The notes beneath the pieces were generated by a model that did no database searches, was not told the origin of the DNA, and saw nothing but the letters and a program-made list of their open reading frames with translations. Below, piece after piece: positions 27,092 to 37,177 of a stretch of DNA of 64,000 nt (position 1 is its first letter; each line of letters starts with the position of its first letter). The position numbers and the translations under genes were made by a program. Source of the DNA: Ancylobacter polymorphus (GTDB lineage: Bacteria; Pseudomonadota; Alphaproteobacteria; Rhizobiales; Xanthobacteraceae). The DNA lies in contig NZ_JAUSUI010000004.1 of the NCBI RefSeq assembly GCF_030813495.1, forward strand, positions 372,001 through 436,000, given 5' to 3'.

Positions 27092-28591
27092 ATGGAAATC
27101 TTCGACAATCTCGCCCTCGGCTTCTCCGTCGCCGTCACCTTCCAGAACATCTTCTACTGCTTCATCGGCGTGCTGCTGGGCACGCTGATCGGCGTGCTGC
27201 CGGGCCTCGGGCCGGTGCCGACCATCGCCATGCTGCTGCCCATCACCTTCGGCCTGCCGCCGGTTTCGGCGCTGATCATGCTCTCGGGCATCTATTACGG
27301 CGCGCAATATGGCGGCTCGACCACGGCGATCCTGATCAACCTGCCGGGCGAAAGCTCCTCCGTCGTCACCGCCATTGACGGCTACCAGATGGCGCGCCAG
27401 GGCCGCGCCGGCGCCGCGCTCGCCACCGCCGCGCTCGGCTCCTTCTTCGCCGGCTCGGTCGCCACCTTCCTGCTCGCCGTCTTCGCCCCGCCGCTCGCCG
27501 ACCTCGCGCTGAAATTCGGGCCGCCGGAGTATTTTGCGCTGATGGTTCTAGGACTTGTGGCCTCCGTGGCCCTCGCCTCCGGCTCGGTGGTGAAGGCGCT
27601 GGCCATGGTGGTGCTCGGCATCCTGCTCGGCCTGTCGGGCCAGGATGTCTACACCGGCACCCCCCGTTTCACCTTCGACATGCTGGAACTCGCCGACGGC
27701 GTCGAGTTCGTCGCTCTGGCCATGGGCGTGTTCGGCATTGGCGAGATCGTGCGCAACCTGGAGGATGAGCATACCCGCACCGTGCTGGTGCAGAAGGTGA
27801 AGGGTCTGCTGCTGACCAAGGACGACATCAAGCGCATCCTCGGTCCCATCCTCCGCGGCACCTTCCTAGGCTCCTTCCTCGGCATCCTTCCCGGCGGCGG
27901 GGCGATCCTCTCCTCCTTCTCGGCCTATTCGATCGAGAAGAAGATTTCGCGCCATCCCGAGCAGTTCGGCAAAGGCGCGATCGAGGGCGTGGCGGGGCCG
28001 GAGGCAGCCAACAATGCCGGCGCGCAGACCTCCTTCATCCCCATGCTAACGCTGGGTATTCCGTCCAACCCGGTCATGGCGCTGATGATCGGCGCGCTCA
28101 TCATCCAGGGCATCGTGCCCGGCCCGAATGTGGTGAACGAGCAGCCGAATCTGTTCTGGGGCATCATCGCCTCGATGTGGATCGGCAATTTCATGCTGGT
28201 GGTGCTCAACCTGCCGTTGATCGGCATCTGGGTGAGGCTGCTCACCGTGCCCTATCACATCCTGTTTCCGCTCATCGTCGGCTTCTGCTGCATCGGCGTC
28301 TACAGCGTCAACAACAACGCCATCGACGTCTACACCATGGCGCTGTTCGGGGTGGTCGGCTACGTGCTGGTCAAGCTCGACTGCGAGCCGGCGCCGCTGC
28401 TGCTCGGCTTCATCATCGGGCCGATGCTGGAGGAATATCTGCGCCGCGCCATGCTGATCTCGCGCGGCGACCCGACCGTGTTCTTCACCCGGCCGATCTC
28501 CGCCACCATGCTTGGCCTCGCCATGCTCGCCCTCATCATCGTCCTCCTGCCCTCCGTCCGCAAAAAGCGCGAGGAGGCCTTCCAGGAATAA
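27092..28591 (+). CDS. tctA: Tripartite tricarboxylate transporter large membrane subunit
   Basis: A 499-residue protein with about 11-12 membrane helices. GVLPGLGPVPTIAMLLPITFGL near the start, the YYGAQYGGSTTAILINLPGE loop and the second GILPGGGAILSSFSAY loop are the paired TctA motifs that line the transport path. NNAGAQTSFIPMLTLGIPSN is also typical. GAGGAGCG precedes the ATG. It is the last gene of the tctCBA unit. A tRNA gene lies 113 bases downstream. Confidence 0.95.
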   Translation: MEIFDNLALGFSVAVTFQNIFYCFIGVLLGTLIGVLPGLGPVPTIAMLLPITFGLPPVSALIMLSGIYYGAQYGGSTTAILINLPGESSSVVTAIDGYQMARQGRAGAALATAALGSFFAGSVATFLLAVFAPPLADLALKFGPPEYFALMVLGLVASVALASGSVVKALAMVVLGILLGLSGQDVYTGTPRFTFDMLELADGVEFVALAMGVFGIGEIVRNLEDEHTRTVLVQKVKGLLLTKDDIKRILGPILRGTFLGSFLGILPGGGAILSSFSAYSIEKKISRHPEQFGKGAIEGVAGPEAANNAGAQTSFIPMLTLGIPSNPVMALMIGALIIQGIVPGPNVVNEQPNLFWGIIASMWIGNFMLVVLNLPLIGIWVRLLTVPYHILFPLIVGFCCIGVYSVNNNAIDVYTMALFGVVGYVLVKLDCEPAPLLLGFIIGPMLEEYLRRAMLISRGDPTVFFTRPISATMLGLAMLALIIVLLPSVRKKREEAFQE

Positions 28592-28704
28592 GCGGGCGGC
28601 CCGCCGCGCCTGTGGATAGATCAGGAAGCGCACCTGACCCTATGGACACACCCCGGGGGCTCTGCTACACGACCCCCCGTCCGCAAGGCCACGGTCTGCG
28701 GCGG

Positions 28705-28780
<76 letters not shown>

Positions 28781-28996
28781 AATCCCGGTTCGCCGGCGAC
28801 TGGTGGAAACCACGGCGAAATCTCTTCGCCACCCCCTCTTCTTGATATACCTCGCGTTGTTTGTTTGATCCCCTCGCGCGGCGAGGCTCGTCGCTGGGAC
28901 TTTCTCTTCCCTATCGACCATGTGAAAGCACCGGGCGAAGCCGATCTATTGGCGGCCGCGCCGTGTGATCCAGGCCGCTTCGCTCGGGAGGGCGAC

Positions 28997-29209
28997 ATGA
29001 TCGACCAGTCTTCCATGCTGTGTGCCCACTGTCAGCGCTGCGGGCGGCGCTCCGTGCTGGGGCGTGTCGATGCGGCCACTCTCACGCCGCCGGCGGAGGG
29101 CGGCAACGCGCCGCGCCTGCGCTGCGACATGTGCGGCGGCCGGCAGGTAAAGCTGTTCAACGCTCAGGGCCCGGTGGAAATGCTGGCCTTTCTCAACGGG
29201 CGCATGTGA
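28997..29209 (+). CDS. Small zinc-ribbon-like protein
   Basis: A 70-residue protein with CAHCQRC near residue 9 and CDMC near residue 43, arranged as two Cys knuckles as in zinc ribbons. The rest is a short linker and a C-terminal helix ending Leu-Asn-Gly-Arg-Met. GGGAGG sits 5 bases before the ATG, supporting translation. No domain name can be given. Such small Cys-knuckle proteins may bind nucleic acid or a partner protein. Confidence 0.68.
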   Translation: MIDQSSMLCAHCQRCGRRSVLGRVDAATLTPPAEGGNAPRLRCDMCGGRQVKLFNAQGPVEMLAFLNGRM

Positions 29210-29304
29210 CGGATGCCGTCGCCGGCCCGCCGTGACGGCGGCGGCGAACGAATTGCGGCCTCGCGCGTTAGGCCTCGCAACAGCACAAGCAGGCGAGGCA
29301 GATC

Positions 29305-29541
29305 ATGGAACATCCGAACAACGGCTATGGCGTATCGGGAGGAACCGGCGGCGCGAATCCGGAGCGCAAGCCGGAGGGATCGACGGCCCAACCCACTATG
29401 ACGGGCACGACCACATCGAAGGGGCCCGGCGAGACCAGCAGCCGCTCGACCGGGTCGTTGTTCCCTCCGCGCCTTTATTCCTTCCAGGCGCTGGTCGCGA
29501 TGGGCGTGCTAGGCTTCATGGTGGGCCGCATCTGCCGCTGA
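29305..29541 (+). CDS. Hypothetical 78-residue protein with C-terminal membrane helix
   Basis: The first ~50 residues are hydrophilic and rich in Gly, Thr, Ser and Pro, likely disordered. Residues about 56-75 (YSFQALVAMGVLGFMVGRIC) form one hydrophobic helix. GAGG lies 6 bases before the ATG. It is 50 bases upstream of the transglutaminase-like gene, which it may accompany. No family is recognised, and coding status is moderately supported. Confidence 0.5.
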   Translation: MEHPNNGYGVSGGTGGANPERKPEGSTAQPTMTGTTTSKGPGETSSRSTGSLFPPRLYSFQALVAMGVLGFMVGRICR

Positions 29542-29591
29542 GGCCCCTCCCTGGTGCGGGGCGGCGTTTGCGCCGCTCGCTGGAATCGATC

Positions 29592-30488
29592 ATGCAGACT
29601 TTGACCGTCCGACACGTCACCCATTACCGCTATGCAAACCCGGTCGTGTTTCACACGCACCGGCTGATGCTGCGCCCGCGCGACAGCCACGATCTGCGGC
29701 TGGTCGAGGCGGAACTCGTGCTCTCGCCTCACGGCACGGTGCGTTGGATCCATGACGTGTTCGGCAATTCCGTCGCCATCGTCGACTTCGCCGAGCCGGC
29801 CAGCGAATTGCGGATCGAAAGCGTTCTGACACTTGAGCGCTACGGCCTCGGTGGCCTCATTTTCGAGCTCGCCGAGGAAGCGCAGTCATACCCGTTCGTC
29901 TATTCGCCGGATGACCGGATCGATCTCGGCCGGATGCTTGAGCCGCACTATCCCGATCCGAACGGCGAGCTTGAGGCTTGGGCAAAGGGCTTCGTCGCCA
30001 CCCGCCCCACGGACACGATGGCGCTGCTGACGGACATCAACAACAGCATCCATGCGAACTTCGCCTATAATCTGCGGATCGAGGAAGGCACGCAGCCGCC
30101 GCTGGAAACGCTGCGGCTCGGCACGGGGTCCTGCCGCGATTTCGCCCTGTTGCTGATCGAGACGGCGCGCTCTCTTGGCATCGCGGCGCGTTTCGTGACG
30201 GGCTATCTCTACGATCCCGCGCTCGATGGCGGGGAAACAGGTGTGGTCGGGGCCGGCGCCACCCATGCGTGGGCAGACATTTATCTGCCGGGCGCCGGGT
30301 GGGTCGAGTTCGATCCCACCAATGGCACCATTGCCGCTGACAATCTGATCCGGGTGGCGGTGACGCGCGATCCCAGCCAGGCAGTGCCGGTGGGCGGCGG
30401 CTTCACCGGTCTCACGGGCGATTATCTCGGCATGAATGTCGACGTGGCGGTGCGCACGGTTCAACCCGAGGCGCCACTCGCCGCCTGA
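29592..30488 (+). CDS. Transglutaminase-like protein
   Basis: A 298-residue cytoplasmic protein. Residues 1-80 match the bacterial transglutaminase-like N-terminal domain ([20 protein letters not shown], with the MLRPRD motif). The papain-like core follows: the nucleophile Cys is in [20 protein letters not shown], the His in [21 protein letters not shown] and the Asp in the same segment. Such proteins act as cysteine proteases or amidases, and the substrate here is unknown. The ATG at 29592 was chosen because the first conserved residues start there. An intrinsic terminator follows. Confidence 0.9.
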   Translation: MQTLTVRHVTHYRYANPVVFHTHRLMLRPRDSHDLRLVEAELVLSPHGTVRWIHDVFGNSVAIVDFAEPASELRIESVLTLERYGLGGLIFELAEEAQSYPFVYSPDDRIDLGRMLEPHYPDPNGELEAWAKGFVATRPTDTMALLTDINNSIHANFAYNLRIEEGTQPPLETLRLGTGSCRDFALLLIETARSLGIAARFVTGYLYDPALDGGETGVVGAGATHAWADIYLPGAGWVEFDPTNGTIAADNLIRVAVTRDPSQAVPVGGGFTGLTGDYLGMNVDVAVRTVQPEAPLAA

Positions 30489-30509
30489 CTTCGGACTCTC
30501 CGGCAAAAG

Positions 30510-30538
30510 AAAAGGCCCGGCAGTACCGGGCCTTTTTT
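30510..30538. terminator. Bidirectional terminator between converging genes
   Basis: A perfect 11-bp stem (30510-30520 with 30526-30536), a 5-base loop and T-runs on both strands (30533-30538 on plus, AAAA at 30510-30513 on minus). It serves the transglutaminase-like gene and the minus-strand reductase that stops at 30542. Confidence 0.93.
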
Positions 30539-30541
30539 ACG

Positions 30542-31639
30542 TCAGGCGCTCGCGCCCTCCAGCGTGGGATAGTCGGTATAACCCTTGGCGCCGCCGCCAT
30601 AGAGATGGTCGCGGTCGAGTTCGTTGAAGCCGACGCCCCGGCGCAGGCGCTCAACCGCGTCGGGCGAGGAGATGAACGCCTTGCCGAAGGCGACGAGGTC
30701 AGCCCTGCCGTCCGCGATCACCTGCTCCGCCATCGCCTTGTCGTAGCCGTTATTGACCATCCACGCGCCGCTGTAGCGGGCGCGCAGCGCCTCGAAGTCG
30801 AAGTCCGGCGCAATGTCTCGCGGACCGCCGGTGGCGCCCTCGATCATGTGGACATAGACCGGGTGCAGGCTCTCCACCACATCCATCACATGGTTGAAGA
30901 GCGCCTGCGGGTCGCTGTCCGCGAGGTCGTTGGCGGGGGTGACGGGGGAGAGGCGCAGCCCGGTGCGCGCGGCGCCGATCTCGCCGATCACCGCCTCCAG
31001 AACCTCCTTGAGGAACCGCGTGCGGTTCTCGATCGACCCGCCATAGGCGTCGGTGCGCTTGTTGGCGCCGTCGCGCAGGAACTGGTCGACGAGATAGCCA
31101 TTGGCGCCGTGAATTTCCACGCCGTCGAAACCCGCGCGGATGGCATTGGCCGCCGCCTTGCGGAAGTCGTCGACAATGCCCGGGATTTCCTCAAGCGCCA
31201 GCGTGCGCGGCTCGTCTACCTCGACGAAGCCGTTATTCACATAAGTCTTGGTGTTGGCGCGAATGGCAGAGGGGGCGAGGGGGGCGGCGCCGCCCGGCTG
31301 CAGCGAGCGGTGCGAGACGCGCCCGACATGCCAGAGCTGCACGAAGATGTGGCCGCCGGCCGTATGGACGGCATCGGTGATCTTCTTCCAGCCTTCGATC
31401 TGCGCCTCGGTGAACAGGCCGGGCGTGTCCTGATAGCCCTGCGCGGTGTCGGAGATCTGCGTCGCCTCGGTGATGATGAGGCCGGCGGTGGCGCGCTGAC
31501 GATAATACTCAACCGCCAGCGGCGAGGGGACGAGACCCGCGCCTGCGCGGTTGCGCGTCAGCGGCGCCATGACGATGCGGTTGGCCAGGATGATGTCGCC
31601 GAGGCGATAAGTGTCGAAGAGGGATTTCGTGGCAGCCAC
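30542..31639 (-). CDS. Old yellow enzyme family alkene reductase (NemA-like)
   Basis: A 365-residue FMN-dependent ene-reductase using NAD(P)H to reduce activated C=C bonds, N-ethylmaleimide or nitroesters. [13 protein letters not shown] starts the FMN barrel, [12 protein letters not shown] carries a conserved His region, [21 protein letters not shown] holds the His-Asn substrate pair and catalytic Tyr region, and [17 protein letters not shown] follows. The start is GTG at 31639, with AGGAG 6 bases upstream. The 198-base gap to pncB contains the divergent promoters. No TetR-type NemR neighbour is seen. Confidence 0.92.
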   Translation of the reverse strand: MAATKSLFDTYRLGDIILANRIVMAPLTRNRAGAGLVPSPLAVEYYRQRATAGLIITEATQISDTAQGYQDTPGLFTEAQIEGWKKITDAVHTAGGHIFVQLWHVGRVSHRSLQPGGAAPLAPSAIRANTKTYVNNGFVEVDEPRTLALEEIPGIVDDFRKAAANAIRAGFDGVEIHGANGYLVDQFLRDGANKRTDAYGGSIENRTRFLKEVLEAVIGEIGAARTGLRLSPVTPANDLADSDPQALFNHVMDVVESLHPVYVHMIEGATGGPRDIAPDFDFEALRARYSGAWMVNNGYDKAMAEQVIADGRADLVAFGKAFISSPDAVERLRRGVGFNELDRDHLYGGGAKGYTDYPTLEGASA

Positions 31640-31837
31640 GATGTGCTCCTGTGGAGAGGGGGCCCTGTGGTTCGGCAGGGCGTTGGAGCGCAGTTAATCA
31701 TTGGATCGGCGGTTCCAAGGCCTGAAACGCACGACCTTCGTCGCAGGCTTCACCGTCACTGCGCTGCCGGCAGGCATGGCCTGCAATTTCGTGCGGCATG
31801 CTCTAGAAGGGGAGGCCGGGCAAACGGGGCCTACCGC

Positions 31838-33130
31838 ATGATCGACATCGCGACTCGCGTCTATAACCACACGTGGAAGATCGACCCGATCGTCCGCTCC
31901 GTGCTCGATACGGACTTCTACAAGCTCTTGATGGCGCAGACGATTTACCGCCGTCACTTCCACACCCGCGTCACCTTCGGCATCATCAACCGCACCCATT
32001 GCGTGCGCATCGCCGATTTCGTCGACGAGGGCGAATTGCGCGAGCAACTCGACCATGTGCGTACCCTGTCGCTCACGCGCGGGGAATCGACCTGGCTGCG
32101 TGGCAACATGTTCTACGGCAAGCGCCAGATGTTCTCGCCGGACTTTGTCGCCTGGTTCGAGGGGTTCCGCTTTCCCGCCTACCACCTCGAAAAGCGGGAC
32201 GGGCAATATGAACTGACCTTCGAGGGTCCGTGGATCGAGACCACGATGTGGGAAATCCCGGCGCTCGCGATCATCAACGAGCTGCGCTCGCGCGCCGTGC
32301 TGCGCAGCATGGGGCGCTTCGAGCTGCAGGTGCTCTATGCCCGCGCCATGACACGCGTCTGGGAGAAGGTGGAACGGCTGAAGGCGCTGAGTGGCGTCGG
32401 GGTCGCCGATTTCGGCACCCGCCGCCGGCACGGCTTCCTGTGGCAGGACTGGTGCGTGCAGGCGATGATGGAGGGGCTGGGCGAGCGCTTCCTCGGCACG
32501 TCGAACTGCCTCATCGCCCTGCGCCGCGAGGTCGAGGCCACCGGCACCAACGCCCATGAACTTCCCATGGTCTACGCCGCCCTCGCCGACAGCGACGCCG
32601 CCCTCGCCCGCGCGCCCTATGACGTGCTGGCCGACTGGCAGCAGGATTACGAGGGCAATCTCCTCGTCATCCTGCCCGATACCTTCGGCACCACGCATTT
32701 CCTGGAGAAGGCACCGGACTGGGTCGCGCGATGGACCGGAATCCGAATCGACAGCAAGGATCCGATCGAGGGCGGCGAGGAGGCGCTGCGCTGGTGGCAG
32801 GCGCGGGGGCAGGACCCGACGCAGAAACTCGCCATCTTCTCCGACGGGCTCGACATCGGCGACATTGAGCGCATCTACCGCCATTTCCATGGCCGCATGC
32901 GCATGGGCTTCGGCTGGGGCACGCTTTTGACCAATGATTTCCGTGGCTTCGCACCCGAGGGGCGACTGGACCCGATCTCCATCGTCTGCAAGGTCATCTC
33001 GGCCGACGGGCACCCGACAGTGAAACTCTCCGACAATCCGACCAAAGCCATGGGGTCGCCGGCGGAACTGGAGCGTTATCGCCGCATTTTCGGCGCCACG
33101 ACCGCGCCGGCGCGGGCGGTGCTGGTGTAA
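31838..33130 (+). CDS. pncB: Nicotinate phosphoribosyltransferase
   Basis: A 430-residue enzyme of the NAD salvage pathway that makes nicotinate mononucleotide from nicotinate, PRPP and ATP. The conserved start [44 protein letters not shown] and the late [16 protein letters not shown] block are all family features. The His that becomes phosphorylated lies in the Arg-Arg-Arg-His-Gly-Phe segment region by family comparison. The ATG at 31838 has only a weak GGGG site. It is followed by a 373-base gap. Confidence 0.94.
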   Translation: MIDIATRVYNHTWKIDPIVRSVLDTDFYKLLMAQTIYRRHFHTRVTFGIINRTHCVRIADFVDEGELREQLDHVRTLSLTRGESTWLRGNMFYGKRQMFSPDFVAWFEGFRFPAYHLEKRDGQYELTFEGPWIETTMWEIPALAIINELRSRAVLRSMGRFELQVLYARAMTRVWEKVERLKALSGVGVADFGTRRRHGFLWQDWCVQAMMEGLGERFLGTSNCLIALRREVEATGTNAHELPMVYAALADSDAALARAPYDVLADWQQDYEGNLLVILPDTFGTTHFLEKAPDWVARWTGIRIDSKDPIEGGEEALRWWQARGQDPTQKLAIFSDGLDIGDIERIYRHFHGRMRMGFGWGTLLTNDFRGFAPEGRLDPISIVCKVISADGHPTVKLSDNPTKAMGSPAELERYRRIFGATTAPARAVLV

Positions 33131-33503
33131 GGGCGGGCGTGTTTCCCACAAGGCATTGCAGCTGTTGAGGTAATTTGACGAGAGGGGCGTGATGGCGGCC
33201 AAGAGTTGCCGCAATCTTTGTTCATAAGGAAATTTCCGGCATGTGACATTCTTGCATCAAGGGGCCATTTGCCGGTAAGTTGTGACCCGTCGCATACGAA
33301 GGCGGTTTACGGAACTCGGTCGCGGGCCCTAGGGCGCCGGCCCGAATGGACTGGAAGAACGCATGCGAAGTGGTCAGCGCCGCGCCCCTGAGCTGGCCGT
33401 CAGTGCTCCTCGGCACTGCCGGCATCCGCACCGTGCAGACGCTTTTGCCGTTTCGTCTTTCCCGTTCGCCCGCCCTTTCCTCGTAGCGTAGAGTTCCCGC
33501 GTC
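33131..33503. other. 373-base intergenic region, no gene seen
   Basis: This lies between pncB and the SH3-domain gene. The part from about 33160 to 33290 is more AT-rich than its surroundings and may hold a promoter. GGGCCC and GGCGCCGGCCC blocks near 33326-33342 can form a small hairpin. Frames that cross it on both strands are shadows. I see no terminator with a T-run and no known RNA. Confidence 0.4.
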
Positions 33504-34787
33504 ATGGCCACGGCATCGCAACAGTCGCGCGGAAACGGGCTCTCCTCCTCGTTGATTTCCGATTTCCGCTCCATTGTCAGCACGCTTGAGCAGGAAAAGG
33601 CGGGTCGCGACGGGAGCCAGCCCGACAGCGAGACGTCTGCGGCGGCGCGCCCCACGGCTGGCGAGGAGCGTTCCCTTGGCGATGTCCGCAGCCGCATCGC
33701 GGCTCTTGGCGACATGGGCGATGTGCTGGCCACCCGGCCGGCGTCGGCGCGGGTCGAGCCGGTGGCTCCGCCCGCCGCCGAGGCGGCGCAGGCCGCCCGC
33801 CGCCGCAGCTTCGGCAGCACGGCGCGCCAGCCCGGAGAATCGGAGGCGCGCCGCAAACGCAACGCGTCCAAGGATATCATCACCTGGCAGCGTCTCGGCG
33901 TGCTGGCGGTGTTCATGGCGGTGGTCGGCGGTGGGGCCGTCCTGCTGCAATCGCTTGCCGCCCGTGAGGAGGCGAAGGTCGCGCCTGAAGTGATCGGCAA
34001 TGCCGCGGTGGCGAGCGTCGCGCCCTCCGCCCAGACCGAAGGGCAAGCGGCCGTTGCGCTCAAGCCGGTGGAGCTGTCGGGCGCGGCGATCGAGGCCTCG
34101 GTGCCGTCGTCCGCCTCGCCGGCCGTGCTGGCCCATGGATCGGCCTCGGATAATCTGCCCCCCATCGTGCTGAACGCGCGGGGACGCGCGAGCGATGTTC
34201 CCGATATCCCGCCGCTGGCCTCCGGCGTCACGGCCTTCGCGGCGCCCGATCCCGTGGTGGCAGCTGCTGGCGCCATCCCCGATGCGGCCGAAGGGGCGCC
34301 TGAGGCGGTCGAGGCCGTTGCCGCTGATGCAGAGGCCGATGCGCCGGCGCCGGCACGCGTGGCGGCCCTGCCGAAGCAGGCGCCGCTGCCGCCCACCCGG
34401 GCACCGCAGCGCGACGTCGCGGCGGCCACTCCTGCGGCGTCCGACGCCGACGCCCCGTCCTCGGCTTCCTCCGCTGCTGCGGCGCCCGCCGCGGCTGAAC
34501 CTCTGCCTGCAGGCTTCGGCGGCGATCCGGTCGGCACGGCGGTCATGCGCAACCCGGTGACGATGCGGGCGGCGCCGAAGAAGGGGGCCGCTGCCATTGG
34601 CAACCTGCCGCGCGGCAAGCAGGTGCAGTTGGTGACCTGCCAGCAATGGTGCGAGATCATCGTCGATGGCAAGCGGGCCTTCGTCTACAAGAGCTTCGTC
34701 GATACTGGCGCCGTTGCGGCGAGCGCGGGCGCTGCGGCCGAAGAGGCCGGCGACGCGTCGGAGGCCGAGGCCGCCGCTCCCGAGTGA
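33504..34787 (+). CDS. Membrane-anchored SH3b domain protein
   Basis: A 427-residue protein with a cytoplasmic N-terminal part (1-130, low complexity), one membrane helix at about 133-153 (LGVLAVFMAVVGGGAVLLQSL), then a long Ala/Pro/Val-rich stalk of about 190 residues and a C-terminal bacterial SH3 domain (about 345-400; VMRNPVTMRAAPKKGAAAIG, then a Gln-Trp-Cys-Glu-Ile segment). The SH3 domain would lie in the periplasm, where such domains often bind peptidoglycan peptides. No partner is evident. It is 128 bases upstream of the Gfo/Idh gene. Confidence 0.82.
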   Translation: MATASQQSRGNGLSSSLISDFRSIVSTLEQEKAGRDGSQPDSETSAAARPTAGEERSLGDVRSRIAALGDMGDVLATRPASARVEPVAPPAAEAAQAARRRSFGSTARQPGESEARRKRNASKDIITWQRLGVLAVFMAVVGGGAVLLQSLAAREEAKVAPEVIGNAAVASVAPSAQTEGQAAVALKPVELSGAAIEASVPSSASPAVLAHGSASDNLPPIVLNARGRASDVPDIPPLASGVTAFAAPDPVVAAAGAIPDAAEGAPEAVEAVAADAEADAPAPARVAALPKQAPLPPTRAPQRDVAAATPAASDADAPSSASSAAAAPAAAEPLPAGFGGDPVGTAVMRNPVTMRAAPKKGAAAIGNLPRGKQVQLVTCQQWCEIIVDGKRAFVYKSFVDTGAVAASAGAAAEEAGDASEAEAAAPE

Positions 34788-34915
34788 GGCCGTCGGTAAC
34801 AGGTTGAAGCAAATAGTGAAGCCTTTGGTGCGGCTTTACGATTCGGCCTCTCTCGCCACGCTTCGGGGCGCGTGTTAGACCCCGGCAACCTATTCAGACG
34901 GAAGGATGTTCCCGA

Positions 34916-35923
34916 ATGGTGAAGGACCCGAGCGGGGCTTCTAAGCCCGTTCGCGTCGGCGTCGTCGGCGTCGGCATCATGGGTTACAACCATGCCCGCG
35001 TGCTGATCGACCTGCCTGGCGCCGAGATGGTCGGCGTCGCCGATCCCGATCAGGGCCAGCGCGAGAAGGTGGCGGGGCTGCTGGGCTGCCGCGCCTTTGC
35101 CAGCATTGACGACCTCGTGGCGAACGGAGCCGAGGCGCTGGTCATCGCCGCCCCTACCCATCTCCACCACGAGGTGTCGTTGCACGCGATCGAGGCCGGC
35201 ATGCATGTGCTGGTGGAAAAGCCGATCGCGCCCACCGTTGCCGAGGCTGAGGCGATCGTCGCTGCGGCGAAGGCGAAGGACGTGGCGCTGGTGGTCGGCC
35301 ATGTCGAACGCTTCAACCCGGCGGTCGAGGCGGTGAAGAACGCGATCCGCGACGAGGAGATACTCTCCATTGGCATTACGCGCGTTGGTCCGTTCCCGCC
35401 GCGCATGTCGAATGTCGGTGTGGTGATCGACCTTGCCGTGCATGACATCGACCTGATCTGCCATTTCACGGGTTCGCACATCACCGAGGTGCAGCCGCAG
35501 GTGAAGGCGGCGGTGGCCGAGCGCGAGGATATCGCGCTGCTGCAGTTCCGCACTGCCAATGGCGTGCTGGCGCACATCAACACCAACTGGCTGACACCCT
35601 TCAAGGCGCGCACCGTGCATGTCGCCACCCGCAAGAAATACGTGATCGGCGACCTGCTCACCCGCCAGGTGACCGAGTACTTCGACTACAAGCCGGATGG
35701 CAGCTATTCCATGCGCCATCTTCCCGTCGCCTATGCCGAACCGCTGCGGCTTGAACTGCTGCGGTTCCTTGAAGCGGTGCGTGGCGGTTCGGCGCCGGCG
35801 GTGACGGGCGAGGATGGCGTGGCCGCCATTGCGGTCGCCATGCGCTGCCTTGAGGCGCTGGAGCCCGCGCCCGCCGCGCCGACATCCGCCGTGCCGTCGC
35901 CCCTGCGCGCCAGCGTGGCATGA
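34916..35923 (+). CDS. Gfo/Idh/MocA-family dehydrogenase, probable GnnA-type UDP-GlcNAc 3-dehydrogenase
   Basis: A 335-residue NAD-binding enzyme. GVVGVGIMGYNHARVL is the Rossmann loop, EKPIAPTVAEAEAI carries the conserved Lys-Pro dyad, and VGHVERFNPAV and DLAVHDIDLI supply the His/Asp site. It is followed 11 bases later by a DegT-type sugar aminotransferase. The same pairing occurs in gnnA-gnnB, which make UDP-GlcNAc3N for amide-linked lipid A, and in wbpB-wbpE/wlbA-wlbC for O-antigen sugars. I prefer GnnA because no other sugar-nucleotide or glycosyltransferase genes surround it, and lipid A with diaminoglucose occurs in related bacteria. Specificity is inferred. Confidence 0.8.
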   Translation: MVKDPSGASKPVRVGVVGVGIMGYNHARVLIDLPGAEMVGVADPDQGQREKVAGLLGCRAFASIDDLVANGAEALVIAAPTHLHHEVSLHAIEAGMHVLVEKPIAPTVAEAEAIVAAAKAKDVALVVGHVERFNPAVEAVKNAIRDEEILSIGITRVGPFPPRMSNVGVVIDLAVHDIDLICHFTGSHITEVQPQVKAAVAEREDIALLQFRTANGVLAHINTNWLTPFKARTVHVATRKKYVIGDLLTRQVTEYFDYKPDGSYSMRHLPVAYAEPLRLELLRFLEAVRGGSAPAVTGEDGVAAIAVAMRCLEALEPAPAAPTSAVPSPLRASVA

Positions 35924-35934
35924 AAGGAACACCG

Positions 35935-37089
35935 ATGAATTCGCATGTGAAGACCGAGTTGGCGCCCATTCCTTTCATCGACATTGCCGCCCAGCGGGCG
36001 CGGCTTGGCGCGCGCATCGACGAGGCGGTGGCGCGGGTTCTCACGCATTGCCGGTTCATCAACGGCCCCGAGGTAACGGAATTCGAGCAGCAGCTCGCCG
36101 CCTTCGCCGGCGCCAAGCATGCGCTCGCCTGTTCCAGCGGCACGGACGCGCTGGCCATGATCCTCATGGCCTGGGGCATCAAGGCCGGTGATGCGGTGTT
36201 CTGCCCGGCCTTCACCTTCTGCGCGACCGCCGAGGTGGTGCCGTGGGTCGGGGCGACTCCCGTCTTCGTCGATATCCTCGAAGACACGTTCAACATGGAC
36301 CCGGCCAGCCTGGAGGCCGCCATCGCGGTGGCGAAGCAGAAGGGGCTGACGCCGAAAGTGGTGGTGCCGGTCGATCTGTTCGGCCAGCCCGCCGATATGG
36401 ACGCCATCGAGGCCATCGCCAAGGCGCAGGGTCTCAAGGTGCTGTGCGACACCGCGCAGGGCTTCGGCGCTACCTGGAACGGCCGGCGCACCGGCTCCTT
36501 CGGCGACGCCACCGCCACCAGCTTCTTCCCCGCCAAGCCGCTCGGCTGCTATGGCGATGGCGGCGCGGTACTGACCGATGATGACGCTCTGCTGCCGATT
36601 TTGAAGAGCGTGCGCGAGCACGGGCAGGGCGTCGACAAATACGAGAATGTCCGCCTCGGCATGACCGGCCGGCTCGACACCATCCAGGCGGCGGTTCTGT
36701 TGGAAAAGCTCGCCATTTTCGAGGACGAGATCGCCGCACGGCAGCGCATCGCCGACCGCTACAATGCGGCGCTGGCCGATGTCTGCACGGTGCCGGCGGT
36801 GGACCCGCGCGCCAGTTCGGTCTGGGCGCAGTACACGATCCGGCTGCCGCAGGGCGTGCGCGACGGTCTGGCGGCGGCGCTGCAGAAGGAAGGCGTGCCG
36901 ACCGCCGTCTATTACCGCATTCCGATGCATCGCCAGCCGGCCTACGCGCATTATCCCGCCGCCGGCAACGGCCTGCCGGTGTGCGAGAAGCTGGCCGGCG
37001 AGGTGATCAGCCTGCCCATGCATCCCTATCTGGATGAGGCGGCGCAGGAGCGCGTCATCGCGGCGGTCCGCCGCGCGCTTGGCGCCTGA
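35935..37089 (+). CDS. DegT/DnrJ-family sugar aminotransferase, probable GnnB-type
   Basis: A 384-residue PLP enzyme that transfers an amino group to a keto-sugar nucleotide. ACSSGTDALAMILMAWGI, FTFCATAEVVPWVGATPVFVD, DTAQGFGATWNGRRTGSFGD and FFPAKPLGCYGDGGAV (the PLP Lys) follow the family order. AAGGA lies before the ATG at 35935, and the upstream in-frame ATG at 35920 overlaps the dehydrogenase stop. Together with the preceding gene it should oxidise and then aminate C3 of UDP-GlcNAc or a derivative. murJ follows after 88 bases. Confidence 0.86.
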   Translation: MNSHVKTELAPIPFIDIAAQRARLGARIDEAVARVLTHCRFINGPEVTEFEQQLAAFAGAKHALACSSGTDALAMILMAWGIKAGDAVFCPAFTFCATAEVVPWVGATPVFVDILEDTFNMDPASLEAAIAVAKQKGLTPKVVVPVDLFGQPADMDAIEAIAKAQGLKVLCDTAQGFGATWNGRRTGSFGDATATSFFPAKPLGCYGDGGAVLTDDDALLPILKSVREHGQGVDKYENVRLGMTGRLDTIQAAVLLEKLAIFEDEIAARQRIADRYNAALADVCTVPAVDPRASSVWAQYTIRLPQGVRDGLAAALQKEGVPTAVYYRIPMHRQPAYAHYPAAGNGLPVCEKLAGEVISLPMHPYLDEAAQERVIAAVRRALGA

Positions 37090-37177
37090 AGGCACGGCAG
37101 GACTGGCCGGGCGGGGGCGGGGAGGCTAGCTTTCCGCCCGCCGTCCGGTTCCGGCAGCCTCAAACGCGTCGGCTCCC

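Noticed and set aside
33222..34672. Two long minus-strand frames of over 430 codons
   Set aside because: They overlap the SH3b protein, which has a membrane helix and a recognisable domain. The antisense products are low complexity only.
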